Shown here piece by piece: positions 24,650 to 33,656 of a stretch of DNA of 35,759 bases. The stretch is from Berkiella_A sp963976875. GTDB lineage: Bacteria > Pseudomonadota > Gammaproteobacteria > Berkiellales > Berkiellaceae. The notes under the pieces were generated by a model. That model had not been told where the DNA came from. It ran no database searches and worked only from the letters and a program-made list of their open reading frames with translations. A program made the position numbers and the translations under genes. How positions within the stretch are numbered: the first letter of the stretch is position 1; every line of letters begins with the position of its first letter. Where the stretch lies: assembly GCA_963976875.1 (NCBI GenBank), contig CAXBML010000028.1, positions 1-35,759 of the forward strand. Reading direction: 5' to 3'.

Positions 24650-26725
24650 TTAGCCTGATTTCTTGGGATCCTCGGCCAAAGCTTCTTTTTGTGTCTTTTT
24701 AGACTTGCGCTTCACCATGACAATCCAGGCAATCAAAACGACTGACATCATTGTAAACAAGCTAGTTATAAATAACATAATCACCTCTAGCACGCCCCAA
24801 TCTGCTCTTATGTTAGCTGACTCTTTAGTTAATTGAAGCGCTTGTTTCCTGGTTAGATTTGGTTGTTCTGCCTCAGCCCCCTGTTCTAATTCTTGATTAC
24901 GTTTTCCTAATGCCGTTTGTTCGAGTTCAGATAATGATTTCACCTCATCACCCACAATGACTTCTACAACACCATCTGTAACTAAGTCATCTGTTGTTGC
25001 CTCATTGTTAGGCTTGTCAGGATTCTCTAAACCGAGCATTAATTTACCCATTTCTTGTTGCAACGTTGTGTATTTCCGTTGCCAATATTTTTTAAATTTA
25101 GGGTAATGAAACATCATGTCAACCATAATATTTTCTCTGCGTCGCTCATTGGAGAATAAAAGCATATCCCCTAAAACAGGATCTTCTGTTCGTATACGCT
25201 TCAACAACATAATGTGATATTTTTTCTCTGCCCTGAAATATAAATCATCTATATCTATCTTCGGCAATAGCACTGAGATGTTTCGCCCACCTTGTGTCTG
25301 CCCATCTAGTTGAAATATATAATGGTTCACATCTTGTATTAAAGCAACATTTTGTGTGGTAACCCAGTTGTTTTTACCATCTGGCACAAATAAAAACCTT
25401 TTAATTCTGCCATTATCTTCCCGTATGCTTAAGGATAAATCAAAGTTTTTCTGTGAAACAAGCGGAGACTTAATCTTTGCTGTTAATAATAATTTTTTAG
25501 CTTCAATATCGTACTCAGACTGTATCCGGACCGGGTAATCATGTACAAAAATCTTCTGATGCCGTTCACGTTTCACCCCGATTGCATTTGCCTGTATAGA
25601 AATATCATATATCCCTGGTGTATCAAAAATAACAAAATTAGATGAAAAAATTCCATCTTCTGGATAGTCGTCTATCCCATTAGCATTATCATTTAATACA
25701 ACTTCTTGCGCCTCCATCAAGGCTTCATTTTTGATACTGACATTCACTCTCATTTTTTTGACAAAACTAGGATCATTAATAATTTTATCGCCCTTTAAGA
25801 AAGAGGCTGCCACAGTATTAATCTCTCCCAAAAAAATATTTTCAGGCAATGGTTTAAAAGATAATTTTAAATCACTCACCAAAGAAACTTTAGGATTTTT
25901 GACTTTTCCTTTGATTTCCCAAATACCTTCTAATGGTGTTTTCAATACAACAGAATGATATGGTCCCATTTCTTTCCAACGCAACTTTTCACTTTTATCA
26001 CCTGGTTTGATTAGAACACCTGTCGGTCTTTTTAATCCGATATTTTTATCTTGACTCTCAAAGGTCAGAAGCATTTCTGTTAAGTTCTTATCTACGATAA
26101 ATTTATTATTTGTGATGGGTAACATACTGAGAGCCGTAGGATCCTGACTTATTTTAAAATCCCCGTTAGTTTTTTGACTCAAGAGAAACATCTGTTCTCG
26201 ACCCGAAAAATCATTTAATGCAAAAATATGGAACTGAATACTTTCAGACTGTAATTTAGGCAATAATTTATAATATAGTTTTTGATTCAACACGTGTTGC
26301 AAGATAGGATCTGAATTTGATAAAATATCCCGGTCTGTTATAAATAGGATATGCTTATTTTTTGCATTATACTTGGCGCTATATTCAACGGCTTGTAATA
26401 AAGCTATTTCAGCAGTTTTGCTTTTTTTAACTTCTTTTAAATTAAATTGAATCTGGGAGAGACTTTCATCTATCAATGTTTTTTCGACCGCCTGAGAGCT
26501 CGTTAAAACAATATACCCTTTTGTCAGATTATTCGCCTTCTGAAAATATAATTGTAAATTTTTTAAATGACCATTTTTAAATACGATATTGGGTAATGGC
26601 TTTGAAAGGTTAAAAACAACCAATAATTCTGTTTGAGTCATGGCAACCATAGAACCATAAGCACTAGACGCAAATACAGTCAGCACTAACCATACACTCA
26701 ATAGTAATTTGATGCCCATTTTCAT
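24650..26725 (-). CDS. TIGR03503-like VWA-domain membrane protein
   Basis: The 691-residue protein has a signal peptide (MKMGIKLLLSVWLVLTVFAS, then SAYG). A von Willebrand A-like region follows at about 25-230 (LLVVFNLSKPLPNIVFKNGH, HILFITDRDIL, FHIFALND). Beta-sandwich segments follow at about 230-490. A coiled-coil stretch leads to a C-terminal transmembrane helix at about 645-670, with a basic cytoplasmic end (VKRKSKKTQKE). This layout fits the TIGR03503 conserved proteins of gammaproteobacteria, whose function is unknown. The usual MIDAS D-x-S-x-S is not intact here (VFNLSKP), so metal binding is doubtful. It is transcribed away from minCDE. Confidence 0.7.
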   Translation of the reverse strand: MKMGIKLLLSVWLVLTVFASSAYGSMVAMTQTELLVVFNLSKPLPNIVFKNGHLKNLQLYFQKANNLTKGYIVLTSSQAVEKTLIDESLSQIQFNLKEVKKSKTAEIALLQAVEYSAKYNAKNKHILFITDRDILSNSDPILQHVLNQKLYYKLLPKLQSESIQFHIFALNDFSGREQMFLLSQKTNGDFKISQDPTALSMLPITNNKFIVDKNLTEMLLTFESQDKNIGLKRPTGVLIKPGDKSEKLRWKEMGPYHSVVLKTPLEGIWEIKGKVKNPKVSLVSDLKLSFKPLPENIFLGEINTVAASFLKGDKIINDPSFVKKMRVNVSIKNEALMEAQEVVLNDNANGIDDYPEDGIFSSNFVIFDTPGIYDISIQANAIGVKRERHQKIFVHDYPVRIQSEYDIEAKKLLLTAKIKSPLVSQKNFDLSLSIREDNGRIKRFLFVPDGKNNWVTTQNVALIQDVNHYIFQLDGQTQGGRNISVLLPKIDIDDLYFRAEKKYHIMLLKRIRTEDPVLGDMLLFSNERRRENIMVDMMFHYPKFKKYWQRKYTTLQQEMGKLMLGLENPDKPNNEATTDDLVTDGVVEVIVGDEVKSLSELEQTALGKRNQELEQGAEAEQPNLTRKQALQLTKESANIRADWGVLEVIMLFITSLFTMMSVVLIAWIVMVKRKSKKTQKEALAEDPKKSG

Positions 26726-26910
26726 CCAGTGACTTCGTCAAAAACTTGTACCTATTCAAAAAGCATAGCTCAATTTATATAAACACTTAGCTTTCTACCT
26801 ATATATATGCTCACCTTGCCCATATTGGCTTGACATGATAGCCTTCAATTTCCAGAACTCTGTGCGATTGCTGCACAGCATCATTTTACAAATTTAGGAA
26901 AACACATCTG

Positions 26911-27687
26911 ATGACAACCGATGTCGCTGTAAAAGCATCACCTGCTTTAGCATTAAAAGGTGGTTTATTTACTTTAACTTCTGTGCAAATTTTTAAGCTT
27001 GATTTAAAAGCTATTGAAGAAGCTTTAGATGATAAGATTAAGCAAGCACCCAACTTTTTCCTAAACACGCCTGTCATAATTGATTTAAATTCTCTGGAAG
27101 AAACAACCTCAGACCTTATGCCCATTGTTGCGTTATTTAAACATAAAAAATTAATCCCGATAGGTATTAAAACATTTAACTCTGAGTTGAAAAACTTAGC
27201 CATTGAATCAGGCATGGCCATCATGCCAGTCGAGAAATCTCGAGCAGCTGTTCTAGAACAAAGTTCCAATGCAAAAGCGAAAAGCACCGCTTCAGCACCT
27301 GCTGCTGTCGTCACACCAAAAATCGTCGGAAAACCCACAGAGCATACAGCCGAGCTATATTGCGGACGCTTAATAAGCACACCAGTGCGATCCGGGCAAC
27401 AGGTCTACGTGGCGGGAGGTGATTTGGTGGTACTCAACTCCGTTAGCCAAGGTGCAGAACTATTAGCGGAAGGCAACATACACGTACATGGCCCATTAAG
27501 AGGCAGAGCTTTAGCCGGCGTTAATGGCAACAAAAATACAATTATTTATTGTAAAAGTTTAGAAGCTGAATTAGTGTCAATTGCTGGGCAGTACCGCATT
27601 ATTGAAGATTTAAAAGAAACTGATTTATGGAAGCGTCCTGTTTGTATACAATTAAAAGACGATCGCCTACAAATTAACGCTATATAA
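26911..27687 (+). CDS. minC: Septum site-determining protein MinC
   Basis: Inhibits FtsZ ring assembly away from midcell. The 258-residue product has the N-terminal FtsZ-binding domain (about 10-110) and an Ala/Ser/Lys linker. The C-terminal beta-helix domain (about 145-255) shows RSGQQVYVAGGDLVVLNSVS, GAELLAEGNIHVHGPLRGRA and NTIIYCKSLEAELVSIAG. The last of these binds MinD and forms dimers. It is the first gene of minC-minD-minE, 36 bases before minD. The upstream gap holds TTGACA at 26830-26835 but no good -10 box at the right spacing, so I do not call a promoter. Confidence 0.95.
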   Translation: MTTDVAVKASPALALKGGLFTLTSVQIFKLDLKAIEEALDDKIKQAPNFFLNTPVIIDLNSLEETTSDLMPIVALFKHKKLIPIGIKTFNSELKNLAIESGMAIMPVEKSRAAVLEQSSNAKAKSTASAPAAVVTPKIVGKPTEHTAELYCGRLISTPVRSGQQVYVAGGDLVVLNSVSQGAELLAEGNIHVHGPLRGRALAGVNGNKNTIIYCKSLEAELVSIAGQYRIIEDLKETDLWKRPVCIQLKDDRLQINAI

Positions 27688-27723
27688 TATATTTCGAATA
27701 CCGACTGTAAAGAGAGGCCAATC

Positions 27724-28551
27724 TTGAAAAAAACATCTGCAAAAGTTATTGTCGTAACATCAGGGAAAGGGGGTGTCGGTAAAACGACTTCTAGCGCGGC
27801 TATTAGTGCTGGACTAGCCTCTAGAGGACATAAAACCGTTGTCATTGACTTTGATATCGGATTAAGAAATCTTGATCTCGTCATGGGTTGTGAACGTCGT
27901 GTTATTTATGATTTTGTCAATGTGATTAATGGCGATGCAAATATTAGTCAAGCTTTAATAAAAGATAAACGCGTTGATAATCTATTTATTTTACCCGCCT
28001 CACAAACCAGAGACAAAGATGCGCTGACCCAAGAAGGTGTAGAAAAAATTCTAGATGTACTCAGAAAAGACTTTGAGTATATCGTGTGTGATTCTCCTGC
28101 CGGTATCGAACGTGGTGCTTTAATGGCACTATATTTTGCAGATGAGGCTGTAGTTGTCACTAATCCTGAAGTGTCTTCCGTGCGTGATTCTGACCGTATT
28201 CTAGGTGTGCTCTCCAGCAAGTCTCGCCGTGCAGAACAAAATTTAGAGCCTATTAAAGAGCATTTGTTGGTCACCCGTTTCAGTGATGCAAGAGTAAAAC
28301 GAGGCGAAATGTTGGGTATAGACGATGTTCTTGATATCTTATCTATTCCATTGATAGGTGTTATCCCTGAATCCCCTGCCGTGCTGAATGCATCCAATCG
28401 TGGTATCCCTGTCACCTTAGATACACCAAGTGATGCTCGTACAGCTTATGAAGGTGCGGTTAGAAGATTACTGGGTGAAAAAGTCCCTATGAATAATAAT
28501 AAAAAGTGGACTCGAAAATTACTAGACAAACTATTCGGGAGCACTGCATGA
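27724..28551 (+). CDS. minD: Septum site-determining ATPase MinD
   Basis: A membrane-binding ATPase that recruits MinC and is released by MinE, giving pole-to-pole oscillation. The 275-residue product begins MKKTSAKVIVVTSGKGGVGK, with the deviant Walker A motif (14-22). It has switch I/II segments (DFDIGLRNLDLVMGCERR, CDSPAGIERGA) and a C-terminal amphipathic membrane helix (WTRKLLDKLFGS). The start is TTG: no ATG is available before the Walker A motif, and GAGAGG stands 8 bases upstream. It overlaps minE by 4 bases (ATGA). Confidence 0.97.
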   Translation: MKKTSAKVIVVTSGKGGVGKTTSSAAISAGLASRGHKTVVIDFDIGLRNLDLVMGCERRVIYDFVNVINGDANISQALIKDKRVDNLFILPASQTRDKDALTQEGVEKILDVLRKDFEYIVCDSPAGIERGALMALYFADEAVVVTNPEVSSVRDSDRILGVLSSKSRRAEQNLEPIKEHLLVTRFSDARVKRGEMLGIDDVLDILSIPLIGVIPESPAVLNASNRGIPVTLDTPSDARTAYEGAVRRLLGEKVPMNNNKKWTRKLLDKLFGSTA

Positions 28552-28991
28552 AAATATTTGAACTATTCAGGCGCCCTAAGCGCAATACGGCCCAACTTGC
28601 TAGAGAACGCCTGCAGATTATTGTCTCTCACGAAAGTGCTCGTAGAACAGGACCAGACGTTATACGTAAGATGCAACAAGAAATACTAGAAGTTATCTGC
28701 CGGTATGTTCATATCGATCAAGATAAAATTAAAGTTCAGCTTGAGAGGCACGGTGACCAGTCGGTATTAGAACTGAATGTGACTTTGCCTGATGGGAAAC
28801 TAATGAAGTTGAATCAACCCGCTGAACCTAAACAAGTAATATCAGCCGCAGATGACAATACACCTGTAACGGATTCAGAAACACCGGGCCAGCCTACTAC
28901 CACCTCAAAGGCAACACAGACTAAAGCAGAAACGTCGACTAAAAAGGATAAAAAGAACCAAGCGCCCAAGAATGAAAAAGCTGGCGCTTAA
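28548..28991 (+). CDS. minE: Cell division topological specificity factor MinE, with extended tail
   Basis: MinE stimulates MinD ATPase and sets the division site. The ATG overlaps the minD stop. Residues 1-87 are a normal MinE: membrane-binding MKIFELFRRP, the MinD-contact helix (RLQIIVSHESARR), and the beta-sheet dimer domain (MQQEILEVICRYVHIDQDKI...SVLELNVTLPD). The product is 147 residues, about 60 longer than the usual 85-90. The extra tail is Thr/Ala/Lys-rich and low-complexity (TTTSKATQTKAETSTKKDKK) and ends in a basic stretch. I chose the ATG over a GTG 14 codons upstream because it gives the canonical N-terminus and the translational overlap. Confidence 0.93.
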   Translation: MKIFELFRRPKRNTAQLARERLQIIVSHESARRTGPDVIRKMQQEILEVICRYVHIDQDKIKVQLERHGDQSVLELNVTLPDGKLMKLNQPAEPKQVISAADDNTPVTDSETPGQPTTTSKATQTKAETSTKKDKKNQAPKNEKAGA

Positions 28992-29017
28992 ATTCAAATA
29001 AAGTATATTTGAGATTT

Positions 29018-29083
29018 GTCATGCCAGCGAGGGTTAGTCACTAGTCTATAAGTAATCTGGATGCCAGCCTTCGCTGGCATGAC
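29018..29083. repeat. Palindromic repeat between minE and fadD
   Basis: The outer arms GTCATGCCAGCGA (29018-29030) and TCGCTGGCATGAC (29071-29083) are perfect inverted repeats. The right half contains a full copy of the 27-bp unit found beside recX and forms its own hairpin (ATGCCAGCC-TTC-GCTGGCAT-like). It lies between two convergent genes and could help terminate both transcripts. Confidence 0.75.
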
Positions 29084-29096
29084 AAAATATTGTGGC

Positions 29097-30779
29097 TTAT
29101 GCCTTCTTTTCGTCCCGCAAAGCGCGACGCAAAACTTTCCCAACATTTGTTTTGGGTAACTCATCTCTAAATTCGATTTCTTTAGGAATCTTATAATTGG
29201 TCAGATTTTTCTTGCAATGTTCTAGTATTTTGTCCGGCGTAATAACAGATTCATTTGTATTCTCACGCACGATAAAAGCTTTCACCATTTCACCTTGCAC
29301 ATCTTTTTGAACACCAATAACAGCAACTTCCTTCACACCCTCTAAATCCATAATCACACTTTCAACTTCATTAGGGTATACATTAAATCCAGATACGATA
29401 ATCATGTCTTTTTTGCGATCAACAATTCGTACGAATCCATTTTCATCGACAGTCGCAATATCCCCTGTATATAACCAACCATCTTTGATAACTTCGCGTG
29501 TTTTCTCCGGGTTGTTCCAATATCCGCGCATAACTTGAGGCCCTTTGACACACAACTCACCCGCTTCTTCTATTCCTAACTCATTGCCTTCTTCATCACG
29601 AATAGAAATATCTGTAGAAGATAAGGGTAACCCAATACTGCCATTAAATTCTTTATTTTGCATTGGGTTAATCGTCACTGCTGGGCAAGCTTCTGTTAAA
29701 CCATAAGCTTCAACTAATGGCACGCCCGTCACACGCTTCCATTCTTCGGCCACGGCTCGTTGTACCGCCATGCCGCCACCCAATACAAATTGAAATTTTG
29801 AAAAATCTAAGCCTCGAAACGCTTCGTTATGTAATAAGCCATTAAATAAAGTATTCACCCCGGTTAATACTGAGAACGGCTGCCTTTTTAACTCTTTAAC
29901 GAAACCAGCCATATCTCGGGGATTTGTAATCAAAATATTTGGAATCCCTACTTTAAGGAATGTTAAACAATTTGCTGTTAAAGAAAATATATGATAAAGC
30001 GGTAATGCGGTCACAATACCACCTGATAATCCTTTCTTAACCAATGGCGATATCCAAGCCGTTGCTTGCAATACATTACTCATCATATTCCGGTGTGTCA
30101 AAATAGCACCTTTAGCCATACCGGTTGTCCCGCCGGTATATTGCAAGTAGGCAATATCATCCCCGGTTAAGTGCGGTCTTTCATATTGCGCTATATATTT
30201 TTTTTGGATACAAGTTTTAAAAGAAAGATGATTAGGAATATGCCACTTAGGTACCATTTTTTTGACATACCTTACGACAAAATTAACAAGCTTGCCTTTT
30301 AAGCCTGGAAACATATCACCAATCTCAGTCATGATAATATGCTTAAGATCCGGGCAATCTGGTAATGACACTTCTACTGTATTTCCAAAATTTTCTAGAG
30401 CAATAATGCATTTTGCACCAGAATCTGTCATTTGGTGCGTAAGCTCTCTGGGTGTATATAATGGATTGACATTAACAACGACTAGACCTGCTCTTAAAAT
30501 ACCAAACATAAGAATAGGGTATTGCAACAAATTAGGCATCATGATTGCAACACGATCTCCTTGCTGTAAGCCACACTCCGACAATAAATACCCTGCAAAT
30601 GCTTTGCTCAAAGAATCAAGATCATTATAACTTAGTGCCACTCCCATATTGGTGTAAGCCACTTTACCTTTATGCTCATTAAAACACTCTTCTGCATAAT
30701 GCATCAGTGACGGATATGAGTCTGGATTAATATTTTCCGGCACACCCTCTTCATAGCTTTTCAACCATACTTTTTCCAC
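29097..30779 (-). CDS. fadD: Long-chain fatty-acid-CoA ligase
   Basis: Activates fatty acids to acyl-CoA with ATP. The 560-residue product (E. coli 561) starts MEKVWLKSYEEGVPENINPD, which lines up with E. coli FadD. It has the AMP-binding P-loop LQYTGGTTGMAKGA (about 213-226), the AYGLTEACPAVTINP motif, and the FACS signature DGWLYTGDIATVDENGFVRI followed by DRKKDMIIVSGFNVYPNEVE. The C-terminus keeps the catalytic Lys in PKTNVGKVLRRALRD. It is the last gene of a minus-strand run after the ALDH7 gene (41-base gap), so it may share its transcript. fadE stands apart. Confidence 0.95.
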   Translation of the reverse strand: MEKVWLKSYEEGVPENINPDSYPSLMHYAEECFNEHKGKVAYTNMGVALSYNDLDSLSKAFAGYLLSECGLQQGDRVAIMMPNLLQYPILMFGILRAGLVVVNVNPLYTPRELTHQMTDSGAKCIIALENFGNTVEVSLPDCPDLKHIIMTEIGDMFPGLKGKLVNFVVRYVKKMVPKWHIPNHLSFKTCIQKKYIAQYERPHLTGDDIAYLQYTGGTTGMAKGAILTHRNMMSNVLQATAWISPLVKKGLSGGIVTALPLYHIFSLTANCLTFLKVGIPNILITNPRDMAGFVKELKRQPFSVLTGVNTLFNGLLHNEAFRGLDFSKFQFVLGGGMAVQRAVAEEWKRVTGVPLVEAYGLTEACPAVTINPMQNKEFNGSIGLPLSSTDISIRDEEGNELGIEEAGELCVKGPQVMRGYWNNPEKTREVIKDGWLYTGDIATVDENGFVRIVDRKKDMIIVSGFNVYPNEVESVIMDLEGVKEVAVIGVQKDVQGEMVKAFIVRENTNESVITPDKILEHCKKNLTNYKIPKEIEFRDELPKTNVGKVLRRALRDEKKA

Positions 30780-30820
30780 AGGTATCTCCCTTACTGATGC
30801 ATTATTTATTAGTCAGAAAA

Positions 30821-32350
30821 TTACTTAATATTAAACTGAATCCCTTGGGCTAAGGGTAAGTCTTTGCCCCAATTAATCGTGGTCGTTTGACGGCGCATAT
30901 AGGCTTTCCAAGCATCCGATCCGGCTTCTCGCCCACCACCTGTTTCTTTTTCCCCACCAAAAGCACCGCCAATTTCGGCACCACTTGTACCGATATTAAT
31001 ATTGGCAATGCCGCAATCACTCCCCAGATGAGATAAAAAGTACTCACTATGCTGCACATGGTTAGTAAATAAAGCTGAAGACAAACCTTGTGGTACGCTG
31101 TTTTGCATTTCTAATGCTTGCTCTAAGTCATTATAGGGTATCACATACAATATAGGCGCAAAAGTCTCAGTCTGTACAATATCCCAGTGACTTTGTGCTT
31201 TCATAACAGTAGGTTGTACATAATAACCTACCCTATCTAGAATTTCTCCACCAAATAAAATCTCTGCATTATTCTGCTTTGCAGCATCTATTGCTGCGCT
31301 ATATTGTTGTCGAGAAGCTTCATCAATCAAGGGACCCATTAAATTTTGACTATCCAAAGGATCCCCAATGGTCACTTGCTCATATGCATGCGCTAATCGC
31401 TGACAAACTTCTTCATAGCGTGATTGCTGCACAAATAAACGTCTAGTCGTTGTACATCTTTGCCCGGCAGTGCCTACAGCCCCAAAGACAATCGCGGGTA
31501 TTGCCAGTTCTAAATCCGCGGTTTCATCCATAATAATAGCATTGTTACCACCTAGCTCTAGTAATGAACGCCCCATTCTTCTTGCAACGACTTCATTGAC
31601 ATGACGACCTGTTTTGCAAGATCCCGTAAATGAAATCAAAGGCACGCGTGTATCCTGAACTAATCTTTCTGCTAAATGATATGTCTTAGGAATGATTGTT
31701 TGAAACACCCCTTTTTCACCCATTTGCTGCATAGCTTGATTACAAATATTTTGTACAGCAACAGCACATAACGGTGTTTTTTCTGAAGGCTTCCAAACAG
31801 TGATATTGCCACACACAGCTGCAATAAGTGCATTCCATGCCCATACTGCCACTGGGAAATTAAAGGCCGTAATCACCCCCACAATACCAATAGGGTGCCA
31901 TTGCTCATACATTCTATGTTGTGGACGCTCTGAATGCATAGTTAAGCCGTATAACATACGAGACTGGCCGACTGCAAAATCTGCAATATCAATCATTTCT
32001 TGTACTTCACCATCTCCTTCTTGTTTACTCTTCCCCATTTCTAAAGCAACCAAAGAACCCAAAGCATCTTTATGCTGCCTCAATAAATCTCCCACGATGC
32101 GAACCAGCTCGCCACGCTTTGGTGCAGGTACTGTTCTCCAATGCTTAAAAGCGGTTTGGGCAGAATTCAGAATATGCTCATATTGTGTTTCGTCACAAGA
32201 AATAACTTTCGCCAAAGTTTCTTGATTACTGGGATTTTCAGAAAGTAACAACTGGCTTTGATCTTCACTGTTTAACCAATTCTCACCATCACAAGCCCCA
32301 GGATTAATATCTTTGATCCCCAATTGTTCAAATAATTTAACTGTATCCAT
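30821..32350 (-). CDS. ALDH7-family aldehyde dehydrogenase (probable 2-aminoadipate semialdehyde dehydrogenase)
   Basis: NAD-dependent oxidation of an aldehyde, most likely allysine (2-aminoadipate 6-semialdehyde) to 2-aminoadipate. The 509-residue product has the ALDH fold with FNFPVAVWAWNA, the NAD-site stretch ISFTGSCKTGRHVNEVV, general base Glu near 264 (LLELGGNNAIIM) and catalytic Cys near 299 (GTAGQRCTTTRR). ELGGNNA plus GQRCTTTRR is characteristic of the ALDH7/antiquitin branch, whose characterised members act in lysine breakdown. The gene upstream on the same strand is a saccharopine/lysine dehydrogenase-family gene (115-base gap), which supports the substrate assignment. fadD lies directly downstream. 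Confidence 0.85.
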   Translation of the reverse strand: MDTVKLFEQLGIKDINPGACDGENWLNSEDQSQLLLSENPSNQETLAKVISCDETQYEHILNSAQTAFKHWRTVPAPKRGELVRIVGDLLRQHKDALGSLVALEMGKSKQEGDGEVQEMIDIADFAVGQSRMLYGLTMHSERPQHRMYEQWHPIGIVGVITAFNFPVAVWAWNALIAAVCGNITVWKPSEKTPLCAVAVQNICNQAMQQMGEKGVFQTIIPKTYHLAERLVQDTRVPLISFTGSCKTGRHVNEVVARRMGRSLLELGGNNAIIMDETADLELAIPAIVFGAVGTAGQRCTTTRRLFVQQSRYEEVCQRLAHAYEQVTIGDPLDSQNLMGPLIDEASRQQYSAAIDAAKQNNAEILFGGEILDRVGYYVQPTVMKAQSHWDIVQTETFAPILYVIPYNDLEQALEMQNSVPQGLSSALFTNHVQHSEYFLSHLGSDCGIANINIGTSGAEIGGAFGGEKETGGGREAGSDAWKAYMRRQTTTINWGKDLPLAQGIQFNIK

Positions 32351-32465
32351 TATTTACTCTTTTTTTCTATCATTAGATTTTGTATCACTCTATGCCCTCT
32401 CCCTTTAACGCAACGGCAAATCAAGAAAGGAATCATAGATTGCTAAAGTTGATGCGAAAAATATT

Positions 32466-33554
32466 TTAGCGATAATATCGTCCAAAATCATTCTTCAAGA
32501 AACATTCCAAGCCGATATTTTCCTGATACACTAAGCCTTTAAATTCATCCGCGTGATTCATAATATGGTCAACGAGAACACAAGCACTGGCCGCCGTTGT
32601 CACTTGAATCGCAGACCATTGTTTACCTGATATTTTCTGAGGATAAATTTTGTTCACATAGTTTTCTTCTAGATACTCACCATTCTTGTAACCATTGACA
32701 GCGGCATAAATTAAAACCACATCTTGCTTAGTTCGAGGGATCGCTTTTTCTAAAATATGTTTTAATGTCTCTCTATCATCGTTCAGCTTTAAGTCATTCA
32801 TCAATAATCGCATATGTTCACAATGTCCAGGATAGCGCAGTGTTTTATAATTCATAGTATTCACTTTATCTTTATACATCAACGCTAAAGAACCAATCCC
32901 ACCAGACGTATTAAATGCCTCGTATAATAATCCATCAATTTGCAAAGTCTCTAAGCCTTCTAATGGTTGTAAATCGACCTCAACACCAGCACTAATGCCA
33001 TAGCATGTATTACCATATTCATTTATTAATCCCTCTGTAGACCAATTTAATGAGTACTTTAATATATTATTAGGATTGGCAGGCAAAGCACCGACTCGCA
33101 TCAACACTTTATCGATACTATCAAAATGTGTCATCAAATCATGAGCTACAATACTAATAAACCCTGGTGCTAATCCACATTGCGGCACAATAGCGGAATC
33201 TGAACCTTGAGCAATCTTTGTGATTTCTTTAGTAACTTCTGTATCTTCGGTCAAGTCAAAATAGTGAATACTGCACTCTTTGGCAATTTGGCATAAACCC
33301 ACATTACAATGAAATGGCAGGCAGCAAATCACCGCTTTAATTTTATGCTGTTGTATATACTGCACAGCTAAAGAACTGTCCGTAATATCTATGCGGGAAA
33401 ATTTGATTTTATTAAGTTGTTCACCCACATCACTGGAGTCGACTGACTCTATTACACTGTCAACAAGATGAACTTGATATTTACCTGATTCAGATAATAA
33501 GCAGGCGATTAATTTCCCAATTTTACCGGCGCCGGCAACGAGAATGGCTTGCAT
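32466..33554 (-). CDS. Saccharopine dehydrogenase-family protein (possible lysine 6-dehydrogenase)
   Basis: The 362-residue protein has an N-terminal Rossmann domain (ILVAGAGKIGKLIACLLSES, dinucleotide-binding G-x-G-x-x-G) and the saccharopine dehydrogenase C-terminal domain. In the latter a Cys/Gly-rich segment (IVPQCGLAPGFISIVAHDLM) and the TLRYPGHCEHMRLLM stretch stand out; the latter resembles the R-x-P-G-H conserved in this family. Two readings are possible: saccharopine dehydrogenase (saccharopine to allysine plus glutamate) or lysine 6-dehydrogenase (lysine to allysine). The length, near that of known lysine 6-dehydrogenases, and the absence of a lysine-ketoglutarate reductase gene nearby favour the latter. 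Either way the product feeds the neighbouring ALDH7 enzyme. Confidence 0.78.
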   Translation of the reverse strand: MQAILVAGAGKIGKLIACLLSESGKYQVHLVDSVIESVDSSDVGEQLNKIKFSRIDITDSSLAVQYIQQHKIKAVICCLPFHCNVGLCQIAKECSIHYFDLTEDTEVTKEITKIAQGSDSAIVPQCGLAPGFISIVAHDLMTHFDSIDKVLMRVGALPANPNNILKYSLNWSTEGLINEYGNTCYGISAGVEVDLQPLEGLETLQIDGLLYEAFNTSGGIGSLALMYKDKVNTMNYKTLRYPGHCEHMRLLMNDLKLNDDRETLKHILEKAIPRTKQDVVLIYAAVNGYKNGEYLEENYVNKIYPQKISGKQWSAIQVTTAASACVLVDHIMNHADEFKGLVYQENIGLECFLKNDFGRYYR

Positions 33555-33656
33555 AATATATACCTCTATTATTAATTTTTTGTTTTTTCTTTAGGCATTA
33601 AGGATGCTACTATTAGCGGCTTTAGTTCCACAAATGACAGAAGTCAGGAGTCCATT

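Noticed and set aside
26830..26858. TTGACA as the -35 box of a minC promoter
   Set aside because: At 16-18 bases downstream there is only CCAGAA/CAGAAC, far from a -10 consensus, so the perfect -35 alone is not convincing.
26886..27380. 164-codon minus-strand open frame opposite minC
   Set aside because: minC is certain on the other strand. The antisense frame has no recognisable domain and extends through the minC linker only by chance.
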